A stretch of DNA of 64,000 nucleotides from Hirsutella rhossiliensis (taxonomy: Eukaryota; Ascomycota; Sordariomycetes; Hypocreales; Ophiocordycipitaceae). A program made the position numbers and the translations under genes. Position 1 is the first letter of the stretch, and every line of letters starts with the position of its first letter. Shown here in pieces: positions 33,080 to 45,600 of this stretch. Location: NCBI RefSeq assembly GCF_020360975.1, contig NW_025408673.1, forward strand, positions 682,001-746,000, in the 5' to 3' direction. The notes beneath the pieces are model-generated. The model did no database searches, was not told where the DNA came from, and worked only from the letters and a program-made list of their open reading frames with translations.

Positions 33080-34651
33080 CACCAAAACAGCGGGGGAAAG
33101 CCCCTGCCGGATTGGTGCAATCTCCCGCCTTGGCCGGGCCTTTGAACCTACACCCCGGACTGCTGCATTCCGGGTCTCTGAGCCCAAACGATCGACTGTA
33201 GAAGCCGACTCTAAGCACAAGCTTTCCGGGCGGCACCTTGTTCCGCCAGAGCAGGTCGGCCGCCAATTTGATCTCGGTGAAGTTGGTGTGGCTCTGGACA
33301 ATGGAGCCGATGGGGTTATGCTCATCCCAAACCCCCTATCGAGCTGTTCAGGCCGTGGCTACTTTGAGACTACACCAAGGGCTGGCTGACATGAAGGTCT
33401 TAGGACATGACGTCGCCCAGTCGGCATACTTGAGCAAGCTCGCAACATAGAACCTGTGGTCCAGAGCATGTACATGTATTAGAAGGTTTCGGTAGTTGAA
33501 ACTGTGAGGAAACCACTAGGCTGTACAGGCAAAAGTGAAGTGACACTACAACAGATGACCTGGTAGTGGACCCTCCATGGAGGTGCTGGTGGCAGCTGAC
33601 AGAGACAGTAACACTCACTACTTGAGATACCAATAGAGGCTGATATGGTGAATATCAAGCCGTAGCTCCCGCGGGCTGAGGATTCAAACGTGGTGCGAAG
33701 CGTCTGGAGAAGCAAGGGATAGTTGGCCACGTCCTTCTGCTCTAAACCACCACGGCTCGGGGCCCCGGGGTATTTCCAGTCAAGATCGACCCCGTCAAAC
33801 CCGTATCGGGCCATGAAAGACACGAGGTTATCCGTAAACTTCTGACTTTTTGCCGATATCGCCCACAATTGCGGGAAATAACGGCTGCGTCGCTGTGTCG
33901 TTGTCTGAGAATGTCCAGCCGCCTATGGAGACGAAGACCTGCAGTTCCGAGTTGCTGGACTTTACATTCTTAATATCGGTAGTCTCGGCCAATGAACCCT
34001 CCAGTGTGGCAGAGTCCATAGTGGTGACCTGGAGCGTACTCGGATCGATACGTTCATCAGAGTTGCGGTGAGCAGTCTCAACTCTTACTCTTCTCGAGGG
34101 CTTCTCACCATGCAAAGGTGAAATTGACATGCTTCAAACCATCTACAGGGATGGCACTGGGAGGGAAGGTTCTGCACGATCTCGCTGACCAGGCTTCGTA
34201 ATAGCCGATGACTTTGTTCCGAAAGCTTACGCCGCTTCCTCCAGGCGGAATCGGGGGGTGGAGAACGCAGTTGGACTGGCAGCCCTTTTCGCAGAACTCA
34301 GCAGTGCAACCGCAGAAGCCATCCTCGCTGCAGCACACATTAAGGGGGCAAAGCTTGCTTGAGAGTGAGTTAGGGTTACGTTACACCATTGCAATTGATA
34401 TTTGTGCCGATGCCACCACACTCACTGGGAGGATCAGCAAATTGCCCGCACTCGGGTTTGGCGTCACACTGCGCGCAGTCACCACCGCAAAAGGTTGCTC
34501 CAAAGCCGCAAGTTCCTCTGTCTGTGCCCCGAAAGAAGCCGCAGCATGCTTGAGTCTTGCATAATACTCCTTTCTTGCACGGATAGTCGCCACCAGCTCT
34601 TTGGACAAGTTGGCTCGCATTTCTTGACTCATGAACAAGATGGTTGTCCAC
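33080..34651 (-). pseudogene. CBM18-GH18 chitinase, truncated and catalytically dead
   Basis: From N to C: chitin-binding (hevein-like CBM18) modules with CGFGATFCGGDCAQCDAKPE and VCCSEDGFCGCTAEFCEKGC; the start of GH18 (NKVIGYYEAWSAR, GLKHVNFTFA); LQVFVSIGGWTFSDNDTATQ; and the active-site strand GFDGVDLDWKYPGAPSRGG. The family motif is DGxDxDxE, but the catalytic Glu codon at 33775-33773 (minus strand) is AAA, Lys. A frameshift near 33.85 kb separates the GGWTFSDN frame from the active-site frame, and the expected intron acceptor before IDPSTLQVTTMDSA is not a clean AG. Further downstream, LLKYADW and LLWRNKVPPGKLVLRVGFYS continue the family in changed frames until about 33.08 kb; the 3' part is missing near the pogo insertion. 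No N-terminal signal peptide or ATG was found, so the 5' end is also lost. Normally such enzymes are secreted and remodel or attack chitin. Confidence 0.85.
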
Positions 34652-36340
34652 GTCGACGGTTCCCTAGGCGAGGCGTCTCGTTGGGAGAAGGCTGCCTGAT
34701 CCCTACCGGACTTATACGCAACTGCAAGCTAGGCAGAAATCTATAATAAACTTAGAAGGTAATAAAGACGTAACTGTACGATATACTTTATTCTAATTTA
34801 TATGCCCTTTAACCATTATGCCTATTGCATGCTCTCCTTGCGAGTTACATAATTGGTAATATTTATTATAACTATAATCAAATTATATTGCTATTCGAAA
34901 AGTTAGTTACCGGCTAAAACTCGTCAAGGCTAATATCTCCTTCCGGATTTCCTCATTCCTCTTAATCAACTTCTTAATCCGATCTATAATCATCCTGTTC
35001 CTCAAGGCGGTAATAGGCGCTGAAAAGCTAAAACTCCACCCCTTTAACCTAGATTTTAAATAATCAATCCCCTCGAAATTTCTTCTATGCTCATCGCCTA
35101 ATTTCGCTATATTATTCTAATTTCGTTGGGTGACAACCGTTCGTTTCCATAGCGGACTGGCCGTTGCAAGTCTAATAAGGACAGCAAGAAGAATTTTTGA
35201 GATCCTCATTTAGCGAGTAAAGCGCCAAGACTGAGTGATAGTTGAAGGTGGGGAAGGTAGATGTAAGGGCGGCTGGTCGTAGGTGGTTAAAATAGGGATT
35301 AATCAAGCTTATATATAAGTAGCCGTTAGTTAAGTTCTCAGCGGAACATCTAATAAGTGGAACGGCCGGCTAGAACGCAACGGTAGTAATGCCGATATTG
35401 TCACGAAAAAGCATAGCCACCTATATATTGCAGGCGACAACGTTAATTAATATATATAAGCTTCGTAATAGATATTACGATAAAAGTATAGGTTCACCGT
35501 AAATATGCTTCTATTTTTAGAGGAAGTGCTTCTACTTCTAGAGGATAGGCTGCCCTTTTTAGAGGATATTTTATAAAGCGCCGGTAGCGGGGCGTGAGCT
35601 ATTCGTCTCTACCCCTCCGCTATAGCTTTCGAGGTGCCTTACTATCCCCAGCCCCTACTAACCCCTTAATTAAACTATAGTATATTAATTTTAATAGCGT
35701 TAGAATATATTAATTAATAGGCAATATACTATTCGGCTATAAACCTTTACTTTATTCTTTAAAAGCTCTAAGATATATAAGAGCAAAGTATAGCGGTATT
35801 AAAAAGCTTACCGCGAGCTTAGCACTTGCTAGCCTACTACCGGTCGAAGCGCGAGCGACTTTAAAAACATAGGGCTATTAAAAAGCGGCACTCTAAGATA
35901 ATAAAGGTTAATATATATAGAGTAAAATAGAAATAGATAAGGTAAGCGATATTTCTATTATATTTAAGTAATAGGCTAATAAGACTAAATACTATATATA
36001 CCTATTAGTCGATTTACTTAGTTATTTTATAGAATTAATAAAGGAAGATATTATAATATTTTTAAAGTAAATACTTAATATATATTAAAGGATTTATAAG
36101 AGAAGTACTATATATACCTATAAAAGAATTCTTTTTTAAGTATACTAGAAGTCTATAAGAGTTAGTTTTAGTAAGTAGGTAAATAAAGAGATTAATAATA
36201 TAAGTTTTATTTTAATTATAAAAGTTTATATCTTATATAATTATTTAGTCTTTCTTAATAAGCGCTAGCGTATATAGTTAGCCTTCTTAATATTACTTTA
36301 AGTATATATAGCTATATATACTAAAGTACTTATATATACG

Positions 36341-37195
36341 CGACTTAATATAAACGCCGTTAATAACTACTACTTTAGCTATAAAGATAAAGCGACTTAG
36401 GTAGACTATATAGATAAATTTAACTTAAAAGAGGATAGTTTTAAGATAATTTACTATAAGGACGTTTAGCTACTCCTCCTTAAAAACCTAGACGAAGGAA
36501 GAGATCTTCTAGCTATAGAGGTAACGCTAAGGTTTATAAAAGGCTAAGAGCGAAGAGAAAACCTATAAGTAACTCCTTTATACTTATACTAGCCTTAGCT
36601 TATACTAGGTTCCTAGTAAAACCTTTATTTTTTTATAAGGTTAATAACTTATTATTTAATACTATGCTTTATCTTTTAGCCCTTATACTTCTTAACTAAG
36701 TATTTAAAGCGAATATTAAGAAAGTAAACGACTTTTATTAAATTAAAGTCCTATCCCTATAGTATTCTTTAGAGTTTTATTAGCGGAAGAGTATAAGAGA
36801 TATGCTAATATTCCGCTAAGTTATATTAACGAACGATAAAGTAGTATATATATTTAATACTAAGGCGCTTTATTACTATACCTACCTTTACTATTTATAA
36901 AGATAAGTCTTATAATAGGCTTTATATAGAACCTAAATCTATACTATATATACTAAGGCTTAGGAAAAGCAGTTAAAAGTATATAATTAGGTTAGTATAT
37001 AGCTTTACTTACTAACCTTTCTAGGCACCGTAACTTAAGTATAGCTATAGTAAGTTATATACTATATTAATATAGTAACTTACTAAGCCTATATTAATTA
37101 AAGAGTTTAGTACGATATAATAATAATATTCTTAGGACGCCCCTTAAATAAAGGTATTATTAAAAGCGGCCGGCTATATAAGCTAGTATACTAAT
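36341..37195 (+). pseudogene. DUF3435 (Starship-captain/FluG-domain) tyrosine recombinase relic
   Basis: Read through stops on the plus strand, this region gives blocks in the order of the fungal DUF3435 family: YYKDV-stop-LLLLKN (about 36.46 kb), then GRDLLAIEVTLRFIKG (36.50-36.55 kb), KSIRDMLIF (about 36.79 kb), TKALYYYTYLYYL (about 36.86-36.89 kb), and AYIN-stop-RV-stop-YDIIIIFLGRP (37087-37146). The last two stops are TAA and TAG where the family has Gln, consistent with RIP. One frame change lies between about 36.64 and 36.71 kb. The frame after 37.2 kb stays largely readable to about 37.7 kb (NSLYNSLSKEGYRELRTIKE) and may be the C-terminus. Intact members are tyrosine recombinases that mobilise giant Starship elements, or related FluG-domain proteins. 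The catalytic Arg/His/Tyr set cannot be confirmed. Confidence 0.6.
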
Positions 37196-38270
37196 CTTAA
37201 GGCACTAACTAATACTAGTACTATTAAGCTAAGGAAGATTAAGATAAATCCTATACTTATTAGTCTTAATAGTCTTTATAATTCTCTTAGTAAGGAGGGT
37301 TATCGCGAGTTACGAACGATTAAGGAGGCTAAGGAAGCTAGTATATAGCTATTTAGGATATATCGTATTAAAGAGAATAAAGTACGATCGATAAGGTCGT
37401 ACCTATAGAAACTAGCTAAAGTTAATATTAAAGATAAGTTCTGTAATACGATCTATATTATAGAGATTAATTCCTAACTTAAGAACGAGAGCTAGTCTTT
37501 CTTAGATTTAACGCTAGGATCTTAGTAACCTTAATAATCTTATAGCTTAGAAGAAAAAAGACTTTTAGCTAAACTTATTTACGCTAATATAAAGGAACTT
37601 AATAATAAGACGAGATTAAAATACTAGCTCTATATAATATATATAGTAGTTACGCTAAGAAGGGAGATTAAGTCTTATTCGCTAAAGATAGTAGTTAAAA
37701 ATATTATAATTAGCTTCCTAGAAATATATAGAAAGGACTAGTACTTTATATATTTTTAGGATAAGATAGCGTCTTAGACTAAATAGTCTTATAAGTATTT
37801 CTCTACCTATAAAGTAAGAGATTATCTTATCTCTTAGTATTTCTAAGGACTTAGCGTATAGCTAGTTATATATCTAGAACCTAATTATAAATTAAAGAAT
37901 ATTTCCTTTAAGGATATAAATAGCTTTTAAAGTTATTTAGCTAAGGCTTATAAGTATAATATCTTTAACTATTATAAAATTTCCTTTAAGTCTTAGCTAG
38001 TAACTTTACGTAGTTTATATATAGTATTAAAGAAGTATATAGTATCTTACTTAATAAAAGGTATATATCGTAAATCAAATTCTTATATAATATATCTATA
38101 AAATAAGGTTTATAAAAATAATAGCTTAACTTTCTCTTCTTTAATTTAAAATATAACTACGTTTAGTTATAGGTATTAATTATATAAGGCTCTAAAATTT
38201 TCCTTTACCTTAATCCTCTATAATACCTCTATCTTAAATAGCTTTTTTTTTGTAAATAGTATACTTAAGC

Positions 38271-41200
38271 TCTCGCGAAGAGAGATACGAGAAGTATATA
38301 AAAAATATATAAAGGTAAAATTAAAAGTAAGGGGTCGGATAAGTAAGGCAGAGAGATTTAATTCTTATAGGGGCAGTAATAAAGGTAGGGGAGTAATTAT
38401 TATATTGCCTTAATTATCCTTCTTTCCTCTATCTAACGCCTTTCTTTATACCTATCTAGCATCTTAATTAATAAAGAAGATCCTACTTAAAGAAGCTACT
38501 AATATCCTTTTAACTACTAAGCTTTTTACCGGTTTTCCCCTCCTTTCTAGCCGTTACTAGTATATTCGTCTTATCTCTCGCTACCTCTATAGGAAGCTAT
38601 CGCTACTTCTACTTCCCCTCTTACCCCTACCCTCCTCTCTATACCTCTTTTTAGCTCCTTCCTTAAAACATATTTTTTAGCTTCCTAGGTCCCTTATACT
38701 AAGGGATATCTCTAAGAACTATAAAATTAGGCTACGCTTCGCGATACACCCCCTTAGCTATAGCCTGCCCTTATAGTAAGGGTATAGCTAATACGGCTTC
38801 GGGCTAGTAAGCGTATAGAGGAGGTCTTAGTTTATACTTATCCCTTACTTAAGAAATCCGGGTTTTAGCCCTAGGCTCTTTTAGACCTACTTTAGGAAAA
38901 AGGGGCTTAAGGAGGAAATTAAGTCTTATAAGAAAGGGGGGCTTCTCTAAGGATAAGTCCCTAAAAGGGGGCCTTTAAGAAGAATAATTCCTAATTAAGC
39001 TAGGGGCCCTCCTTTAGGATAAGTCCTAATTCCTCTCTTTAGCTATAGACGTCTCCTTCCTCTTATATACTATTAGCTCCTCTCGTAGACTCTTAAGGCG
39101 GGCTTCTAAGGATAGCTTCTCTTAAACGTCTTCTAGCCTAATATACTATAAAAAGACAGCTAGCTTCTACTTCGGTAAGGGCTTTATAAGACCGTTAGCT
39201 TTTATTAATACCGTTAAAGCCTAATAAACGGAAATAAGTCCCTTTTAGACCTCTTAGCGTAACTAATACTAGTAGATATAGATATACTATAGCTAGGTCG
39301 ATAGCTTACTATTTTCCTCTATAAGAATTTATATAGTTTACGTATTATTATATTCTATAATTAATAGGGTCGGAATTTATAGTTATAGAGATATTAATAG
39401 CCGGCTAAGGAAAATCGCTTCTTTTAACGCTTCTAAAAGAGCTAGTAGCTCTACCTCCGTGCTTAATATAGTAACGATAGCTTACTTTAAAGCTCTCTAA
39501 GTAATAGTTCCTTTAAATAGGGATATAATATACCCTTATAAGCTCTTTCTACCTAATAAATTATCTATAAAGGATAAATCGCTTAAATAGAAGAAGATTT
39601 CGGCAGCTAATTTCCTTCCTTGCCCTCCTAAGCGTAGACTATATAATCTCGTTAAATAGAGATAAAGGATAGCTCGGTCTATTACTTTTTAATACCTAGG
39701 GCTAGGATTCTAGTTATACCTAGCTAGCCGGGAGACTATAAAAGAGATATCCGGTCTAGTAGAAATAGCTAAAAAAAAGCAAGGAGCCTACCTTCTATTA
39801 ATATTAGTATTTCTCTTACTCCCTAGCTTAAAAGGATAGATTAGGTAAAAGCTCTTCGTTTAATATAGGTATAGAGGGAAGCTTCTTATTAAGGGAATTA
39901 AGGAGGAATTTATAAGCGACCTTATCGATATAAGCGTCCTAGGTAAGCTAGATAGTCTATTAGGACTTATTCTAAAGGATTTATATCCCTAGGAACTACT
40001 TTAGCTCCCTTAGCTTAGTTATCTTATATCTTTATTATAGGCCTTATATAGCCTCCCTAGTAGTAGCTTCTTCCTCTTTTAGGTAGGCCTAGATAATATT
40101 ATCGACGTAGAAGAAGACCGTAATTTTACCCTTTTATATTATATATAGTTCCTAAGGGACTTTCTTAAAGCCTAGGGCTTCGAAGGAACCTATTAAATGC
40201 TATTACTAAAAAAGGGGTAATCTTTATAGTTTATATAGAGCTTTCCTAAGCTATAGAACCTTTCCTAGCTATTAGAAGCTTAGTAGAAGGCGTATATAGA
40301 TAACTTCTTCTTCTTTAAGTAAGCAGTTAATAAAGGCGTTAACTATATCTATTTATTTAAGCTTAAGGTGGAATTTAGCTGCTATAGCTATAAGGGTCCG
40401 AAAAGACATCCTTACTAAGGTAGTTGCCCTAGTAGGAAGATCCCCTTTTTCTTATTAGTTCCTATAGATAACTAACCGGGCCTTATACTTTTAAAGGAAG
40501 CTATATTTATTAGTCTTATAGATAAAGACCTACTTATAGCTAAGGACCTATTTTCCTCTTACCTTTTCCTTAAGGACCTCTTTAAAAGACCCTATCTCTT
40601 TATATAAGGCTAGGTAGTCTTTCTAGGCCTAGAAAAACTAGTCTCTTCCTTACTAATAATAGCTTAAAAAGCCGGCCTACTATAAACGCTCTATAGGAAC
40701 CGTCTTCTATTAGCGTTAGATAGAAGTTAGAAAAACGATTAAAATAAAGGAGAGGTTAGTCTTTTTTAGTATTAGGCCCTATACCTTCCTTTACTTCTTA
40801 AAGTAAGGATAAAAAGGTAGCTAGGTAATCCTTTAAGAGAGGTGCCTTTCCTACCCCCTTAAGGGTTAAGATAGGAAGACTAACTAAAAAAGCTGCTTCT
40901 AGATCTTCTTTTTATTCTATAAGAGGAGGCATAGGGATATAGGCGTATTCTAGCTCTACTACTTTCCTATAGTCTACTTCTTTATCTAGATTATTTAATT
41001 TAGTAGCTTCCTCTTTTTCTTCGAAGTCGGCGTTATCCTTAACTACTTTAATATCGGTTTCTTCTTTTATTTCCTTATCTAGGACCTCTTCTTATAACTA
41101 TAGGGAAGGGGGGATTTAGATCTTTTAAATTAGCTAACGTTATAAAAGTAAGAGGGGCTATTAATCCCTCTTTCCGTTAAAGAAGCTAGATTTATCGAAA

Positions 41201-41563
41201 ATTATATCCCTAGTCGAAATAACCTTCTATAAAAGAGGAATTTAGATCTAGAAGATATTTATAAAATTATAACTAATAAGGTAACTAATAAAGGCTTTAA
41301 GATTAAGCTTTCTTTTCTTCTTCCTTTTTAGCTATATATCGGTAGTTATAGCGTATACCTTATAGCTATAGGTATAAAGGTAGGCTAGCGAGGCCCTTTT
41401 CTTTATAAAGAGCTTAAAGGGTAATTTCTAGTCTATTCCTTAGGTCCTTAAGGTCTAGTTCTAAAGGTAATAAGCGGTCTTAATAACTTCCCTCTAAAGG
41501 TTATAGGGAAGCCTTATAGTAAGTCTTATTATACGGGCCCTTTTTATTATAGCACCCTTTAAT
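38271..41563 (-). mobile_element. Ty1/copia retrotransposon remnant (integrase, RT, RNase H)
   Basis: On the minus strand from 41.56 kb: KRARIIRL and RLPYNL-stop-REVIKTAYYL are the C-terminal part of a copia integrase core (about 41.55-41.45 kb), with SLAYLYLYGYKVYA following. The reverse transcriptase box reads TVFFYVDNII-stop-AY at about 40.13-40.08 kb, that is YVDD with the second Asp changed to Asn and Trp changed to a stop, both G-to-A at former TG. The RNase H and 3' end (39502-38271) are the reverse complement of window bases 1-1230. Gag, protease and the integrase N-terminus are absent; the sequence instead runs directly into an LTR at 41564. Confidence 0.8.
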
Positions 41564-42270
41564 TATTATATACTAGTCCCTTAGTATAGGGCTAGTATAT
41601 TAACCTTACTATTTACTTAGATCTAGTATAGGTTTAATAGGTAATTAAATAAACTAGCTACTATATATAATTAAACGTATTATATAGACTAGCTACTATA
41701 TATTATTATACGCGTTAAATACGGACTAGCTACTAGTCTTATAAGTTTAAAGTAAGAGTAGTAATAACTATTTATATTCTTCTCTACCTACCTAAGATCT
41801 AGCGGGTTCTCTATCTTTTATATATACTATAGTAAGCGTAAGACCTTACTTAAGGCTTTAACCGAGTAATATCTTAACCTTATAATTATATAATAGTAGT
41901 ATAGCGTATTAGCGATATTTCCTAGTATTTTCCTTAAGTAAGCATAGATATTTCTCTATAATTTCCCTACTATATTCTTATAGTAACTTCTTAGGGAAAT
42001 ATCGGTATAATCCTTAAGGAGCTATTATTACTTAGGAAATTATAGTATATTCCCTATATAATATATCCGTAGGGGAAATCTCTATAAAATATCTATATAA
42101 TCCGCTTAGTTATCGTTTCTAGGATTTCTAAGTAATTTCCTAGAGTTTACTTAGTAGCTTCTAAGTTCCTTCTTTTATAAGGAGCCTTAAGGAGTTAAGG
42201 GTAACTTCCTTAAGAGAGGCCGATATTATTATAGGTACTTAGATTATCGACTATACGGTATCCTATAATA
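41564..42270. mobile_element. LTR, family I (707 bp)
   Basis: It is homologous over its full length to 62908-63613. It begins TATTATATACTAG and ends CCTATAATA, which are the RIP forms of a TGTTATA...TATAACA LTR. Five-base flanks (TTAAT left, AATAC right) do not match, so unlike its sister it is not a simple solo insertion; it interrupts the copia integrase coding region on its left. Confidence 0.75.
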
Positions 42271-42430
42271 AATACCTAAGGCGAAAGAATTAACCGATAT
42301 CCTTATTAGTCTCCTATAGTATTTAAGCGAGAGTCGCGCTAATAAGGAATTATAATAGAGTTATATAGATTTCTAAGGTTAGTATAGGGAATAACTTATA
42401 TCTTATTTAGGACGTAACTTAGTATAACTA

Positions 42431-42600
42431 ATACTAAGGGCGCGAGGCGGCTAAGCTAGGAGTAAAATACTATTAGAACTAAGGGCGCTAAGTAGCTAAG
42501 CTAGGGTAATAAATAAGTAAGGCTAGGGGCGTAATATAGCTAAGCTAGGGAAAACTAATTATAACTAAGGGCGCTCTATAGCTAAGCTAATAGAAAAAAA
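42431..42600. repeat. Minisatellite-like tandem repeat, about 4 units of 43 bp
   Basis: Units share AACTAAGGGCGC, a short variable part, then TAGCTAAGCTAGGG and an A-rich spacer. They are diverged and non-coding. Confidence 0.6.
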
Positions 42601-45600
42601 AATAAGACTAAGGATATAATAAGGCTAAACTAATAACTAACCGTCTTACGCTATAGGGGTAAGGGTAAGGTAAGGAATCTCCTCCTTAGCTTCCTCCTTT
42701 ATTAGATCCTTAGGGCCTACTAGTATATCGTCTAGGGTATTTTATATATTAAAGGCTTTATAAATAGGCACGCTATAAGCGTTATTTAGGGCCGGTTCTA
42801 CTAGGAGTATTATAGCTAGTCTATTATAAGAGGCTAGAACCTAGTTATAGATTACTACTATTAGTACCTATATAGTTAGGCCTAGGTTTTAGAACCTACC
42901 TAAGTACGTGTTAATAAACTTCTAGTTTAATAAGTTAAAATAAGCTATTATATTAGCTATATAAAGGCAGGCTACTACTAGCGTATAAAGGGGGCTAACG
43001 CGGGCCGCTTTTTAGTATACCGCGGCGAGCTTAGGCGAGTTATCTAGGAGGTAGGCAGCGAAAGCAAACTAATAGATAAAGCCGGCGGGTACTCTAGTAA
43101 GGGCGGCGTACTAGCCGAGCGAGAGGTCGGCGTCGGCCTCCTTATAGATAGCGGCGAATAAATTTACCTAAATTATAGCCGCGTTTAAAGCTCTATAGAC
43201 TAGCGCTTTTAACCTAAAGTAAACGATACCTATATAGCCGTTTATATTAGCTAGGTTATTATAGTATACTATAAAAAGTATAATAGGGAATAGTCTAGGT
43301 TTTTTATAGCTTAGAACCTAAAAGGGGTTAAGCTTTTATTAGACTAATATTAGGGCTTATTCCTTAGTAAATAAGTTAGCCCGTTTAAAGGGAGTAAAAG
43401 GTAGGGCCGCGGCGGCGGCGAGTAAGCGTTTAGCGAATAGGTTCCTTAATAGCTCGTTAAAGGTAAGGTCTACTATACTAGATCCTCTAGGTTTAGCCGG
43501 GGTATACTTAAGGCTCTCCTTAAACTTATAGGTTCCCGGTATACCGGTAGCCTCGCGCTCCTCCGCGGTAGTAGCCTTAAATATCTTTAGATAAGTAAGG
43601 AGGCACTTTACGCTAGTAACGGTAGCGATAATCTTAAGTATCTTAGCGTTTATAGAGGCGACCTATTTAAATAGGAGCTTATTAACGACGTCGGCTAAGA
43701 TAGTAGCGATCTATATAGTTCCGAGGGCGCTAGTTATTATCTTAGTTTTATTAGGGAAGATAGCCCTATCTAAGTTATATAGCAATAAAGGGAGAAGCTT
43801 ATCTTTATTAAATAATAAGGTAAACTACTTATAGGCGTTATAAGGGGTACTAAGGGTTTTTCCTATAATACTTAAAACCGATAATAGTAAGTTACTAAAT
43901 AAATTACTAAAGCTTAATAGTAATAAGGTATAGTTATTAAAGCGAACGTATAAAGGAGTACTAAGATTATAGTAATAAAAAGCGCTAACCTACTATAGTT
44001 AGATAGTTAACATTATATTCTTATTAGTTTAAGTAGTTATAGGAGTTATAGTAGTATTATAATAAGCGGCGGCGCTATAAGGTATAGAGAAGTATAGCTA
44101 GTTATAGTTATATAGGTTACGGGCTTTAAATAAGGGAAGAGATAAAAGGGCGTAGTATATACTATTTTCTATTAAGCCCGCGTTAAGATCGTATCTTTCT
44201 TTAGTAAAGAGGTCGCGGTAGTTAGTATATATACTATAATTATCTTATTTCTACTTAGTAAAAGCGGCTATATTAAACTTAAGGTTATAGAGGAGTTCTA
44301 CTTTATTCCTATATAATTAAACTACTTAATAGAATCCCTTAAGGCTTAAGTATAGTAGTTAGCGGTAGATTTAGTTAGAGAAATACTAGCGAAATACTAG
44401 GTCCTTACTATACTTATAGCCTTAGATAGTAAGAACCTTATATATAGGTATAAGAAGGGCGCGGTTTAGTATAAAAAAGGGAGTATAAAAGGATAGGGAA
44501 ATTAAGTTCTTAAAATAAAAATAAATATAGGTACTAAAATATAGTATTAGATTACTATTTATAGCGGGCGGCCTATTAATACTTATTAGCTAGTTAACTT
44601 ATCCTTAGACTTTTAAGAGAATAAATAGTAACGGCGCGTATTATATACCGTTATTTCTCCCTTAGCTATAGCGGCTCGTACTATTATATAGCGCGCGTAT
44701 AGAGCTTCTAGGTATAAGTAATACGACCTTATAACGCTCCTTACTATATATTAAATTCTTTAATAAGGTCTTTAGCGACGATATCCTTAGCGGCTACCTA
44801 GGAATTATAGCTACTTAGCTAGCCTTTCTAGCTAATAAGGTATTTTATATAAGCGGTCCCTTAGCTATATTTATAAGTTTTAAAGTTAAGGATTCTTTTA
44901 ACTTCTTAGTAGTTAGTATTAGGTTCTAGGCTAAGTTAGGGGTTTAGTCGTTTAGCCGGCTATAGCTAAATAATAGAAACGATATTATAGATATTTAGGG
45001 ATCTAGCTAGGTTAAGGCGGTAGGCTAGATAGCTAATCCGTTTAAGGACTTTAAACGGTCTTATATAGCGTTCCTTTAACTTTACTACCTATCTATTAAC
45101 TACGCTATATCCTTTCCCTAGCTAGAGCTATACTTAATCCCTAGGCTTAAACTCTAGCGCTTAGTACTTTACGTTATACTACTTTTTTATTCCCGCTTAG
45201 GCTAAAGTAATCGAGATCCTAGCTTAGTCTTAGAGTATCTCCCTATCTATTTATAGGGGGCCTTCCTTAAGGTATCGCTTACTATTATCTATCTATATCT
45301 TAGTTAATAGCTTACTTAGAAAGGTACTAATTATTAAAGAGTAAGAGTTATTAAGGGTAAATTAAAGTAATAGTAATACGTTAACCTATTAATAGGATAA
45401 AAAGTTAGTTATAAAGAACTAAAGCGTAGTTTTAACTACCTAGTTATATTATTTTAATAAGCTATCGGTCTAAGGATACTAAGCTATAAATACTAGTAAC
45501 TTAGACCTATATACTATCTATAGTCCTTTTTAGAACGCTAAAAGGAACTTAGGGTCTTAGTTAGAAATAATCTAAGTAGGAATCCCTTAGTTATAATATA

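Noticed and set aside
34907..35116. Minus-strand frame of about 70 codons (FEGIDYLKSRLKGWSF, ALRNRMIIDRIKKLIKRNEE), helical and charged
   Set aside because: It looks protein-like but has no start codon, no recognised family and a stop just upstream, so I cannot tell a gene end from chance.
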